Of a stretch of DNA of 64,000 nucleotides, positions 43,336-51,375 are shown piece after piece. Each line of letters opens with the position of its first letter. The first letter of the stretch is position 1. Below the pieces are notes generated by a model. The model was given only the letters and a program-made list of their open reading frames with translations, ran no database searches and had not been told where the DNA came from. The DNA comes from Tenuibacillus multivorans (GTDB lineage Bacteria; Bacillota; Bacilli; Bacillales; Alkalibacillaceae), in NCBI RefSeq assembly GCF_900103915.1, contig NZ_FNIG01000001.1, positions 186,001-250,000 of the forward strand. Direction: 5' to 3'. Position numbers and translations under genes: made by a program.

Positions 43336-43533
43336 TTGAAAGAGGAGATGTATTTACGGTGGTTTAGCTTTTGTGGTTGGGATATTGGTGGTTATCCTAA
43401 GTTAATCTTACCTTATTTATTTGCAGAAGAAATTGCCTTCGGTGTACAAAAACCTCATAAAAGTAAACTTGGAAAGATTTGCTTGATTTATACTTTCTTA
43501 ATTTTTTTCTTTGGAGGGACATTATTTTACTAG
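43336..43533 (+). CDS. Small hydrophobic protein, uncertain
   Basis: A possible 65-residue gene starting at TTG 43336, with GAGGA inside the end of the TadG-like gene as ribosome site. The product has an odd CGWDIGGYPKLILPYLFAEE segment and one membrane helix (LIYTFLIFFFGGTLFY) at its very end. No family was recognised. It may be a truncated remnant together with the short frame at 43566. Confidence 0.35.
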   Translation: MKEEMYLRWFSFCGWDIGGYPKLILPYLFAEEIAFGVQKPHKSKLGKICLIYTFLIFFFGGTLFY

Positions 43534-43565
43534 TAATTTGACAGTAGATAGATTATCTAGACGCA

Positions 43566-43670
43566 TTGACTATAGCTATTATTGGCCATTTTATGGCTCT
43601 TTTATTCTGGTTTATAGCTCCAATTATGCTGATTAAAGAAGACAGGATGAAAAAGATAATGAGTCAGTAA
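43566..43670 (+). other. Short hydrophobic reading frame, possible gene remnant
   Basis: A 34-residue frame beginning LTIAIIGHFMALLFWFIAPI with a basic tail. It has no ribosome site, so it may be the broken end of the hydrophobic protein upstream in another frame. Confidence 0.2.
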
Positions 43671-43745
43671 AAAGAAAGACTATAAATGTGATGTAAGTGG
43701 TCCAACCACTAATATATATAAAACTTAATAAAGGAGAGAGTTGTA

Positions 43746-44255
43746 TTGAAAAAGTTATTAGGATTTTTAGTTATCATGGGGGTTGTTCTACTAGGAGCTT
43801 GTTCCTCACCAGAGGCAGATGAAATCATAGAATATCAAAACAGCTATGTCGAATTTATTAATCCATTGTCAGTAGAGATTGATGAAGTTTTACAGAAAAT
43901 AAATATGGCAGCGACAGCGGGAGAGGCTTATGAGATTCAAGAGAATGAATTGGTTCCGATTGCTGAAGACATTAAAGACTTCATCGATTCAAAAAATCCA
44001 GAATCTGATGTCGTTAAGGAGTATCATGCTATCATCGAGGGTCAACTGAATAATTGGTACGACGGTATCATGATGGAATATGAAACGATGGGTCAATTTA
44101 TCAATGGTGAGATAACTGAAGCAGAAGCACAAGAATTATATGCTCAAGCTAGCGAAAAGTATATGGCAGCGAATGAATATGAGCAAGAAGCGCTTGATAA
44201 AATGGATGAACTAGCTCAAGAGTACAACATAGAAGAAGAAGAATTAGAAGAGTAG
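43746..44255 (+). CDS. Unknown lipoprotein
   Basis: A 169-residue lipoprotein starting at TTG 43746 behind AAAGGAGAG. The signal peptide ends in VLLGACSSPE (lipobox). The mature protein is acidic and helical, with heptad-like EIDEVLQKINMAA and QELYAQASEKYMAANEYEQE. It resembles many uncharacterised Bacillus lipoproteins. It starts a run of small membrane and surface proteins after the Tad locus. Confidence 0.75.
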   Translation: MKKLLGFLVIMGVVLLGACSSPEADEIIEYQNSYVEFINPLSVEIDEVLQKINMAATAGEAYEIQENELVPIAEDIKDFIDSKNPESDVVKEYHAIIEGQLNNWYDGIMMEYETMGQFINGEITEAEAQELYAQASEKYMAANEYEQEALDKMDELAQEYNIEEEELEE

Positions 44256-44280
44256 ATAGTAAGGGAGGATTCCAATTCTA

Positions 44281-44490
44281 ATGTCTAAATCCGAAAAACG
44301 TTGGAGAAGGTTGTATTTATTTTTAATGATTTTCATCTATGCGATTTTTGCACCTATTACAGTTACTGAATGGCTTGCGGGGTCTGGAGGGTTTCCGTAT
44401 ACAGCCATTGTCGTTGGAATAGCATTACCGTTTATGCGTAAGAATCACTTGAACTCAATTAGACAAAAAGAACATCGGGAATCGGCATAA
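44281..44490 (+). CDS. Small membrane protein (69 residues)
   Basis: Two membrane segments: YLFLMIFIYAIFAPITVTEWL and FPYTAIVVGIALPFM, with basic ends. GGGAGGATT upstream is a good ribosome site though slightly distant. It lies 25 bases after the lipoprotein gene and is probably co-transcribed. Family unknown. Confidence 0.6.
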   Translation: MSKSEKRWRRLYLFLMIFIYAIFAPITVTEWLAGSGGFPYTAIVVGIALPFMRKNHLNSIRQKEHRESA

Positions 44491-44530
44491 TGTAAAGGCG
44501 AGGTATAACTGGGGAGGAAGGAAAGCTACC

Positions 44531-45319
44531 ATGGGTTACGTAGGAACTTTTGTAGTCTTATCGCTTATACCGTATATTTGGCTGGCATGGTCATTTATCG
44601 ATTATAAAAATGGTAAGCGGGAACGAACCAATTGGAAGGGACCACTAGCACTATTAGTGGTCCTGATGGTCGCGGTTTTTATCTTAAACCTATACTATGC
44701 GAATGAATATAGTATTCCGATTTTGGTTAACACCATGACGGTATTTGTAGGTCTCATCATTACTGGCGCCATTGCAATTATCGCCTCAATCATTAATGTT
44801 TTCGTTTCATTAAGACATCGAAAAAATCCTTATCCAGAAGAGGTTCACAATCCAAAGACGGCATGGACTGTTATAGGGCTTATATTTCTTAGCCTCACGA
44901 TCATGTTTGTTTGGTTTGTTCCAGGCGGAGAAAAAATGCGTTATGTTGACAACCTTAATAGTGCCATTGCTGAAACGGAGAATAGTAATGAGGAAATAGA
45001 TGTAACCTTTGTTTCCTCTGAGGACTATTGTCTAAGGATTCGTTACTGTGATCCAGAATATATGAATGTATTTTACGTTAAAAATAACCTGGATCAGGCA
45101 AAAGAAGTTCAATTGCTCATCCGTGCTTTAGGAAAAAATAGACAAGAGATAGAAGTGATAGAATCTGATATCATGAAATTAGATCCTGGTGAGTTAAAAA
45201 TGGTTGAGACAGAAGAAACATTGGACTTCAAGGAAATTTGGGGAAAGTATTCATTTAAAACAAAAGAAAAAGTACGTGACTATCAACATCAATATCGTTA
45301 TAGGGACCCTGAAGAATAG
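44531..45319 (+). CDS. Unknown membrane protein with extracytoplasmic domain
   Basis: A 262-residue protein with four membrane segments in the first 140 residues (near 8-25, 38-55, 70-95 and 118-135), then a soluble domain of 120 residues. That domain has VTFVSSEDYCLRIRYCDPEYMNVFYVKNNLD, with two cysteines that could form a disulfide, and a beta-rich pattern. It looks like a surface or sensor domain. A GGGAGG site precedes the ATG. Family not recognised. Confidence 0.68.
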   Translation: MGYVGTFVVLSLIPYIWLAWSFIDYKNGKRERTNWKGPLALLVVLMVAVFILNLYYANEYSIPILVNTMTVFVGLIITGAIAIIASIINVFVSLRHRKNPYPEEVHNPKTAWTVIGLIFLSLTIMFVWFVPGGEKMRYVDNLNSAIAETENSNEEIDVTFVSSEDYCLRIRYCDPEYMNVFYVKNNLDQAKEVQLLIRALGKNRQEIEVIESDIMKLDPGELKMVETEETLDFKEIWGKYSFKTKEKVRDYQHQYRYRDPEE

Positions 45320-45337
45320 ATTGTAAAGGAAGGTGTC

Positions 45338-45616
45338 ATGATGGATAAAAAAGCAAAATGGGAACAAATCCAAGCTAAGGGTAAGAAAAACTATGTCATG
45401 AAGTATGGTGTACTAGGTTGGGGACTTTCAACTGGAATATTATACTTCTTTATATTAAATTTGCTTACATACGGAATGACGTTTTCAAGTTACTTTTCAG
45501 AAGGTTGGTTACTGGACTTTTTGATAGGAATCGTTATTTTTATGTTTGCTGGTGTTCCGTTCGGTCTTATAACGTGGAAAATGAATAATAGAAACTATCA
45601 AAAGCTATCAGAGTGA
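45338..45616 (+). CDS. Small membrane protein (92 residues)
   Basis: A basic N-terminus (MMDKKAKWEQIQAKGKKNYVMKYG) is followed by two membrane segments (STGILYFFILNLLTYG and LLDFLIGIVIFMFAGVPFGLI). It looks like a small two-span protein of unknown function, in the same run as the two preceding genes. AAAGGAAGG serves as ribosome site. Array B begins 13 bases after its stop. Confidence 0.65.
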   Translation: MMDKKAKWEQIQAKGKKNYVMKYGVLGWGLSTGILYFFILNLLTYGMTFSSYFSEGWLLDFLIGIVIFMFAGVPFGLITWKMNNRNYQKLSE

Positions 45617-45629
45617 AGTTGATACATAA

Positions 45630-45723
45630 AACTTGGACAAATAATGTGGAAACTTGGACACTCACATGACGAACTTGCACAGATAAAGAAGCAACTTGTA
45701 CACTAACTTCATGAACTTGGACA
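45630..45723 (+). repeat. Array B: five phased AACTTGGACA cores, exact 21-bp period
   Basis: Cores begin at 45630, 45651, 45672 (AACTTGCACA), 45693 (AACTTGTACA) and 45714. All four intervals are exactly 21 bases, with unrelated 11-base spacers. The array starts 13 bases after the stop of a plus-strand gene and ends 10 bases before the stop of a small minus-strand frame. It is the same family as array A, in the opposite genome orientation but the same orientation relative to the upstream gene. Confidence 0.93.
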
Positions 45724-45733
45724 CTTAGAAAAA

Positions 45734-45817
45734 TTAATCATCTTGGTCAACAAGCATTCCAATTCCTAAACCGAGCATCGTACAGCCTGGTACTAGTGAT
45801 GCTGTTAATTTATTCAT
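45734..45817 (-). CDS. Small hydrophobic peptide (27 residues)
   Basis: A short frame, MNKLTASLVPGCTMLGLGIG then MLVDQDD, with AAGGGGG eight to nine bases before the ATG. It is preceded by the lipoprotein gene at 45830, with only 12 bases between, so co-transcription is plausible. The composition is hydrophobic with an acidic end; no family was recognised. Confidence 0.5.
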   Translation of the reverse strand: MNKLTASLVPGCTMLGLGIGMLVDQDD

Positions 45818-45829
45818 TCTTAATCCCCC

Positions 45830-46303
45830 TTAATTTAAATGCTTTTCAACTAATTGATCCACATGCTCTTTAACACGTTGTTTTTCTTCCTCAGATAAAT
45901 CAGCGGGATAATCCGGCCCTTTAACAGAATCAGGTAACAAAATCGTAGCTGGCCCATTAATTTCTTCGACTTTTTCAGCCTCATCCTGTCTCTTAGTTAG
46001 TTTATCCTTACGACTATAACTAGATAAGACCTCTGACCTTAAATATTCATGATCAAGCGAGTAATAATCCACTACCTCTTCTACTTCAACACATAATTCA
46101 TCCTCGTTATCATTAATGAGCAGATTAGAATTAACCCTTTTATATCCATCTTGATCTAAATCATCATCAAGTGTAATCGCAGTATAAACCTCATGTTCAA
46201 TTTTCCCTTCACCTTCAGCGACGTCGCAATGATTCATACCTTCTTGGTCGCATCCAGATATCATTAAGAAAAATAATAATACTATGCTGATTTTCTTTAA
46301 CAT
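45830..46303 (-). CDS. Unknown acidic lipoprotein
   Basis: A 157-residue lipoprotein. The signal peptide ends in LMISGCDQEG (lipobox). The mature part is strongly acidic (DDDLDQDGYKRVN, NDNEDELCVEVEEVV) and ends with a helix LSEEEKQRVKEHVDQLVEKHL. DDDLDQDG resembles a calcium-binding loop, but this is only a pattern match. ATG 46303 is chosen for its GGTGA site; the frame is open to 46318. Confidence 0.68.
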   Translation of the reverse strand: MLKKISIVLLFFLMISGCDQEGMNHCDVAEGEGKIEHEVYTAITLDDDLDQDGYKRVNSNLLINDNEDELCVEVEEVVDYYSLDHEYLRSEVLSSYSRKDKLTKRQDEAEKVEEINGPATILLPDSVKGPDYPADLSEEEKQRVKEHVDQLVEKHLN

Positions 46304-46480
46304 GTTGTCACCATCCATTATATGCTCTAAACTCTTTCACCATCTGTTCGAATTTTTCCTTCTCCTCAACAAAAGGATTATGATTGCTCTCATTCAGCCC
46401 AGAAGCTGATAGATTAAATTTTTTCTATAGGTTATAATACCCATTATACTAAAAATTCTAAAAATAAAATTGGTATGTAA

Positions 46481-46924
46481 GACTCCGGGTACTTTGATAT
46501 GGATGCCTTACCAGAACGAGTAGCACTCGGTTATATTGAAAAACCAAATGGTGAATGGAAAACGAATATATACTCACTTCCAGCAAAAGGTGGCTCAGAT
46601 GGTGGTGCTTATGTCACAGCCAAAGATATGGTCACATTCTGGGAAAGTCTGTTTAATAATCAATTGTTATCTGAGGAAATGACTGAACAACTATTAAAAC
46701 CACGCGAACAAGTCGAAGATGACATTTATTATGGCTACGCTGGCTATATGCAGGTTTGCGAAGAAGGTGTCGTTAAGTATATTTTAATGGGTTACGATCC
46801 GGGTGTTAATTTTAGATCTGTTTATTATCCAGAAACATCTACGGCCATAGTTGTCTGCTCTAATGAAGATGAAGGAGCTTATGAAATTCTTAAAGAAATT
46901 GAAAAGGAAATGGAACTTGATTAA
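46481..46924 (+). pseudogene. C-terminal remnant of a serine hydrolase (beta-lactamase-like)
   Basis: The frame from 46481 encodes DSGYFDMDALPERVALGYIEK, KGGSDGGAYVTAKDMVTFWES and YAGYMQVCEEGVVKY. This is the C-terminal third of a class C beta-lactamase-like serine hydrolase. The SxxK and YxN active-site region is gone. Just upstream is an in-frame TAA (46478) where KDSGYF-type homologues have lysine (GMKDSGYF), and the preceding DNA does not continue the family. The gene thus has lost its 5' part and carries a nonsense codon. Confidence 0.85.
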
Positions 46925-47013
46925 TTCATAACAGTTAAAACTTCTCCTATTTGGTTTAATATAAAGGACATTTGCTTCTTTTGAAGAAGTAAATAAATCT
47001 AAAAGGGGAGGTT

Positions 47014-48660
47014 ATGATGAAAGAGAGCCGAATTGTACGTGATGTTAAAATTCCGATGCGTGATGGTGTGATGCTATCTGCCGATGTCTACTTGCCAAAA
47101 GGTGAAGGAGTTTATCCGACCATCGTCGTTCGAACGCCTTACATGAAAACGAGAGATAAAGAGCATCAACAAGCGCTCTATTTTTCAAATCATGATTATT
47201 CTGTCGTTAACATTGATGTGAGAGGGCGTGGGGATTCAGATGGAGAATTTGTCCCTTATCGCCATGATGGCATTGACGGATATGATTCAATTGAGTGGGT
47301 AGCTAAACAACCTTGGTGTGATGGCAATGTCGGGACGCTTGGTGGTTCTTATCTCGGACGTATTCAATGGTTAACAGCTCTTGAAAAACCACCAGCCTTA
47401 AAGGCGATGATTCCTATGGTAACGCCATCTGATCCATTTGTAGAATGGCCTACTGGTATGCCTAATCCTATGCATATGTGCTGGTTGTATATGACGAGAG
47501 GACGTATGCTACAAAATATTAATCTAGTTGATTGGGAAAAGGTATATTGGCATTTGCCTTATCAAGAAATGGACACTGAGACGGGCTGGTATTCAGAGCA
47601 GTGGCGTGAAGAGATTGAGCACCCGTATTTTGATGAGTACTGGGAACATATCGCTTATCAGCATCGTTTTGATGAGATTGATTTGCCAGTGCTACATATT
47701 TCAGGGTGGTATGATGATGAGCAGGTCGGAACACCACTGAATTATCGTGGCATGGTTGAAGCGGGTAAGCTCGATCAGCATCTACTCATGGGGCCTTGGC
47801 CACACAATATAAATCAGTCAACAAAGCTTGGCGAAATAGATTTTGGAGCTGATTCGTTAATTGATATGTACTATTATCAGCAGCGGTTTTTTGACTGTTA
47901 CCTAAAAGGTGTCGACAACGGATTTCGGGAAAAAGACCCGGTCGACATTTTTGTCATGGGTGATGATAAATGGCGAGGTGAAAAAGCGTGGCCTCTTCCA
48001 AATACAGATTGGACGCCATACTATTTACACAGTGGAGGCAAAGCCAACAGCCGATTTGGTGATGGTTTGATTAATCAGGGAAAACCAACGGATAACGAAG
48101 CAGAAGGGGATCACTACACATATGATCCAGCCAATCCTGTGCCATTTATTACAGAAATGGTTTCCCATCAAATTGGTGGGCCAGATAATTACGCTTCCAT
48201 TGAACGCCGCGATGATATTTTAGTTTATACGAGTGAAGAGTTGCAAGAGGATGTTGAAGTTACAGGCCCCGTAACGGCAGAGTTGTATGCCTCAACCGAT
48301 GCGTTTGACACCGATTTTACGGTGAAATTACTAGATGTTAGGCCTTCTGGCTTTGCGCAGCGGCTCACGGACGGCTTTGTACGTGGTCGTTTTCGAAATG
48401 GTATGGACCAACCAGAGGTGATGGAACCAGGTCAAATCTATAAATTAGAGGTTGATTGTTGGAATACATCCCATGTCTTTAAAAAAGGTCATCGGGTTCG
48501 AATTGAGGTCTCATCGAGTGCTTTTCCAAAATATGATCGTAATTTAAATACAGGTGCCCCACTCGGCAAAACAAGCGAGATGAAAGTTGCTCATCAAACA
48601 ATCTATCATAGTGAGGATTATCCATCGGCTATCATCTTACCGATTATTAATAGAACCTAG
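47014..48660 (+). CDS. CocE/NonD family hydrolase (X-Pro dipeptidyl-peptidase-like)
   Basis: An alpha/beta hydrolase of 548 residues. VKIPMRDGVMLSADVYLP opens the CocE-like domain. The nucleophile elbow GTLGGSYLGRIQWL near residue 108 has Ser in GGSYLG; LHISGWYDD near 230 and GPWPHNIN near 268 provide the Asp and His regions. The C-terminal beta-jelly-roll domain (from about 390; VTGPVTAELYASTDAFDTDFT) completes the family architecture. It hydrolyses esters or N-terminal peptides, substrate unknown. Cytosolic, no signal peptide. Confidence 0.9.
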   Translation: MMKESRIVRDVKIPMRDGVMLSADVYLPKGEGVYPTIVVRTPYMKTRDKEHQQALYFSNHDYSVVNIDVRGRGDSDGEFVPYRHDGIDGYDSIEWVAKQPWCDGNVGTLGGSYLGRIQWLTALEKPPALKAMIPMVTPSDPFVEWPTGMPNPMHMCWLYMTRGRMLQNINLVDWEKVYWHLPYQEMDTETGWYSEQWREEIEHPYFDEYWEHIAYQHRFDEIDLPVLHISGWYDDEQVGTPLNYRGMVEAGKLDQHLLMGPWPHNINQSTKLGEIDFGADSLIDMYYYQQRFFDCYLKGVDNGFREKDPVDIFVMGDDKWRGEKAWPLPNTDWTPYYLHSGGKANSRFGDGLINQGKPTDNEAEGDHYTYDPANPVPFITEMVSHQIGGPDNYASIERRDDILVYTSEELQEDVEVTGPVTAELYASTDAFDTDFTVKLLDVRPSGFAQRLTDGFVRGRFRNGMDQPEVMEPGQIYKLEVDCWNTSHVFKKGHRVRIEVSSSAFPKYDRNLNTGAPLGKTSEMKVAHQTIYHSEDYPSAIILPIINRT

Positions 48661-48670
48661 ATACTGAAAG

Positions 48671-48708
48671 ACACATGTTATATCAACACATAACATGTGT
48701 TTTTTTTT
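48671..48708 (+). terminator. Terminator of the CocE-type gene
   Basis: An 11-bp perfect stem ACACATGTTAT / ATAACATGTGT with an 8-base loop and eight T residues. Confidence 0.92.
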
Positions 48709-49129
48709 ATGGTCTATATTTTTTTCGATAGTTAAAATAGGATTGTTTAATCTCTGGGTGTTCTTCAAAGAATCGAACTAAAGTCGAGATGCAGAATGTT
48801 GTTTCCTTGCCAATGTGGTGCTCTATTCCTTCCACTTCTTCATAAACATGGTCTGAATTTATTTCAAAGACTCGGAAAAAATCTTCTAACGTCTGGTGTT
48901 TATCAACGATATCTTTAGCAATTTTTTTACCTTTTGAAGTCAGGACAAAGCCGCGATACTTTTCATACACGCCAAGCCCTCGTTCATCTAGCTTTTTCAT
49001 CATTTTTGTTACAGAGGAAGGTAGAACATCTAGGTGATCCGCGATATCAGTTACGCGGGCATAACCCTTTTCTTCAAATTTCATATAGATGACTTCTAAA
49101 TAGTCTTCCATATTTGGAGTGGTAGCCAA
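48707..49129 (-). CDS. mntR: Manganese-responsive regulator MntR
   Basis: A 140-residue DtxR/MntR protein. TPNMEDYLEVIYMKFEEKGYARVTDIADHLDV and SSVTKMMKKLDERGLGVYEKYRGFVLTSKGKKI match B. subtilis MntR closely. Candidate metal ligands are Asp and Glu in MEDYLE plus EGIEHHIG near residue 98. It has no SH3 tail, as in MntR. The gene lies 57 bases downstream of a ZIP transporter gene and MntR-like boxes lie upstream of that gene, so it probably represses its own operon at high Mn2+. Confidence 0.9.
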   Translation of the reverse strand: MATTPNMEDYLEVIYMKFEEKGYARVTDIADHLDVLPSSVTKMMKKLDERGLGVYEKYRGFVLTSKGKKIAKDIVDKHQTLEDFFRVFEINSDHVYEEVEGIEHHIGKETTFCISTLVRFFEEHPEIKQSYFNYRKKYRP

Positions 49130-49185
49130 TTAACTTCCTCCTTTTCACTAGTCTATCTCTTATTCTAAATGAATTGGATGACTTT

Positions 49186-49986
49186 TTAAATCAATAATAG
49201 TAAGCTAAGTGCCATAACAGCCATTCCAGCTATAACTCCGAAAATTGGTAAATGGGTTTCATCGTATTTTTTGGCTGCAGGCAATAATCCATCTAGGGAG
49301 ATAAAGATCATAATGCCGGCAACGCCCGCAAAAATGACACCAAACATAATATCATTCAAATATGGCATTAAAACTAAAAAGGCAACGCCCGCCCCGATTG
49401 GCTCAGATAAGCCTGATAAAAATGAGAGTTTAAAGGCTTTTTTCTTACTTCCCGTTGCATAATAAATAGGTACTGAAACAGCAATTCCCTCCGGTACATT
49501 ATGAATCGCAATCGCAACAGCAATCGCCACCCCTAAAGCTGGATCCTGTAAGGCTGAAGTGAATGTTGCAATCCCTTCAGGAAAGTTGTGTATGGCAATC
49601 GCAATAGCCGTAAAAGTCCCCATTTTTAGTAAGCTATTGTTCTTTGGGCTTTTATCCATTTCCTCTACTTTTTTAAGCTCATGTGGATTTCCCTGTTTAG
49701 GGATGACCTGGTCAATTAATGCAATTAACACCATACCCCCGAAAAATCCGGCTACTGTCGCCCAATTGCCTGGTACTTCACCCAAGGCGGCAACAAGGGC
49801 ATCTTGAGCTTTAACGAAAATATCAACCATCGAAACATAGATCATCACCCCAGCTGAAAACCCAAGTGAAAACGAAAAAAAACGAGTGTTTGTGGTTGAA
49901 GTAAAAAAGGCTAAAAGACTACCGATTCCCGTTGCAAGACCCGCCATCAATGTTAACCCAAAAGCAAATAATAAATTCTCAGTCAT
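49186..49986 (-). CDS. ZIP-family metal transporter (ZupT-like)
   Basis: Divalent metal transporter of about 266 residues with eight membrane spans. The metal site is on two helices: AIAIHNFPEGIATF (HNFPEG) near residue 130 and AIAIHNVPEGIAVS near 162, the classic ZupT motifs. The long loop between spans three and four is charged (KQGNPHELKKVEEMDKSPKNN). Upstream MntR-like boxes and the mntR gene behind it suggest manganese import. The start ATG 49986 follows GAGGAGG. Confidence 0.9.
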   Translation of the reverse strand: MTENLLFAFGLTLMAGLATGIGSLLAFFTSTTNTRFFSFSLGFSAGVMIYVSMVDIFVKAQDALVAALGEVPGNWATVAGFFGGMVLIALIDQVIPKQGNPHELKKVEEMDKSPKNNSLLKMGTFTAIAIAIHNFPEGIATFTSALQDPALGVAIAVAIAIHNVPEGIAVSVPIYYATGSKKKAFKLSFLSGLSEPIGAGVAFLVLMPYLNDIMFGVIFAGVAGIMIFISLDGLLPAAKKYDETHLPIFGVIAGMAVMALSLLLLI

Positions 49987-50007
49987 AAACAAACCTCCTC
50001 AAAGCAT

Positions 50008-50147
50008 GTTTCCTTAAAGACCACATCTTTCCTTAGGGAAACTTTTTGGCTAAAAAATATACTAAAACCTTATGTCGTTGATTTGTTAAGTGTGCATGTA
50101 TTTGATTTAAAAGTTGATATGAGGAATAAATGTTTCCTTAAGGAAAC
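50008..50147 (-). promoter_or_regulatory. Three MntR-like boxes upstream of the ZIP gene
   Basis: A perfect palindrome GTTTCCTTAAGGAAAC (50132-50147), an imperfect copy CTTTCCTTAGGGAAAC (about 50027-50042) and a half-conserved GTTTCCTTAAAGA (50008-50020). The core CCTTAAGG with flanking T/A runs matches the known Bacillus MntR box. The closest boxes overlap the expected promoter and leader region. Confidence 0.78.
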
Positions 50148-50162
50148 TATATCATAAAATAA

Positions 50163-50194
50163 GAAAAAACTACAGGGAAAAGTAAACCCTGCAG
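50163..50194 (-). terminator. Terminator of dapA
   Basis: Minus-strand stem CTGCAGGG / CCCTGTAG with one G-U pair and a TTTTTT tail, 11 bases after the dapA stop. Confidence 0.75.
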
Positions 50195-50204
50195 CTAGTA
50201 TGCA

Positions 50205-51095
50205 TTAACCTGCAACTTTTGTGTTTTTCAGTTGATCCAAAATGTGATATAACGAAGCTCGTTCCTCTTCATTCAATGGAATGAGTGGTAAGCGGACGCT
50301 TCCAACGGGTACGCCGATTCGGTTTAAGGCTTCTTTTACCGGTGTTGGGCTTGGTGCTGAGAAGATTGCCTTCATCATCGGTAAAACATAACCATGGATA
50401 GATGCAGCCTTGGTTACATCTCCTTTACGGTAACTCCGAACCATTTCTTGCATCTCATTACCAATCACGTGGGCTGAAACTGAAACAATACCCGTTCCAC
50501 CAACAGCTAGGGTTGGTAACGATTGACTATCCTCACCGCTATATACGGAAAAGTCATCAGCTGTATGATTCACAATTTGGGTGACGCGATCTAAATCGCC
50601 ACTCGCTTCCTTAATCGATACAATATTTTCAACTTGAGAAAGCCGCACTATCGTGTCTACACTCATGTTCACAACACTGCGTCCTGGAATGTTATAAAGC
50701 ATGACAGGAACACTTACACTTTGTGCAATCACGCTGAAATGTTGATACATGCCCTCTTGAGACGGCTTATTGTAATAAGGCGTTACAAGCATGATGGCAT
50801 CGACACCGATAGCTTCAGCCTCTTTTGAAAGTTCAAGTGAAGCCTTCGTGTTGTTTGAACCCGTACCCGCAATCACCGGTACACGCCCATTTACTTCCTC
50901 GACTGTAAACTTAAACACCTGCAGCTTCTCATCATGAGTTAAGGTTGGGGATTCACCTGTTGTCCCCGCAATCACTAGACCATCTGATCCATTTGCAATT
51001 AAATAATTGATCAGACCTCTCATTGCCTCAAAATCAAGTTCACCATGTTCATCAAATGGCGTTACCATTGCTGTTAACACTTGACCGAAATTCAT
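50205..51095 (-). CDS. dapA: 4-hydroxy-tetrahydrodipicolinate synthase
   Basis: Condenses pyruvate with aspartate semialdehyde, the first committed step of lysine and diaminopimelate synthesis. 296 residues, one TIM barrel. GTTGESPTL (substrate loop), LVTPYYNKPSQEGMYQHF (Tyr) and IKEASGDLDRV (Schiff-base Lys) are intact. It is preceded by a lysine riboswitch on the same strand, so expression responds to lysine. It is a single gene with terminator. Confidence 0.95.
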   Translation of the reverse strand: MNFGQVLTAMVTPFDEHGELDFEAMRGLINYLIANGSDGLVIAGTTGESPTLTHDEKLQVFKFTVEEVNGRVPVIAGTGSNNTKASLELSKEAEAIGVDAIMLVTPYYNKPSQEGMYQHFSVIAQSVSVPVMLYNIPGRSVVNMSVDTIVRLSQVENIVSIKEASGDLDRVTQIVNHTADDFSVYSGEDSQSLPTLAVGGTGIVSVSAHVIGNEMQEMVRSYRKGDVTKAASIHGYVLPMMKAIFSAPSPTPVKEALNRIGVPVGSVRLPLIPLNEEERASLYHILDQLKNTKVAG

Positions 51096-51148
51096 AAAAT
51101 TTCACACACCCTTTACAAAAATTTTAAATACTTAAGGTGTGGAGGACT

Positions 51149-51183
51149 AAAAAAGCAACAGCGAGAGAGCTCGCTGCTGCTTT
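51149..51183 (-). terminator. Lysine-controlled terminator of the dapA leader
   Basis: Minus-strand stem AAGCAGCAGCGAG / CTCGCTGTTGCTT with a short loop and TTTTTT tail, between the aptamer and dapA. Confidence 0.9.
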
Positions 51184-51208
51184 AGAATTTCTTTAGAATC
51201 CTAAGCTA

Positions 51209-51375
51209 GATAGCCCTCCATATAGTCTCCTATATGACAGCCCTGCATTTATTCAATCGCAGAACCAGCTTCAAGGGATGAGTCCCTTTTCCACTTCGGC
51301 AAATCCCCCTTTCCTTATGCTTCTCTGGAGCTCATTCTCCTCCACATAAGTACTGATGGTCATTGCGCCTCTATC
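51209..51375 (-). promoter_or_regulatory. Lysine riboswitch (L-box)
   Basis: The minus-strand RNA starts GATAGAGGCGCAATGACCAT, continues AGTACTTATGTGGAGG and GGGGGATTTGCCGAAG, and ends GGCTGTCATATAGGAGAC...GAGGGCTATC. The outer pair GATAG / CTATC and the GCCGAAG segment are diagnostic for the lysine aptamer. Together with the terminator it should stop dapA transcription at high lysine. Confidence 0.95.

Noticed and set aside
43566-43670. Functional small gene for a 34-residue hydrophobic peptide
   Set aside because: No ribosome site and a TTG start only; kept as a possible remnant.
45630-45723. Arrays as coding sequence for heptad peptides (NLDTxxx or KLGHxxx)
   Set aside because: Each frame is closed by a stop within at least one unit in each array, none has a ribosome site, and cores vary at non-synonymous positions; coding remains only a remote explanation.
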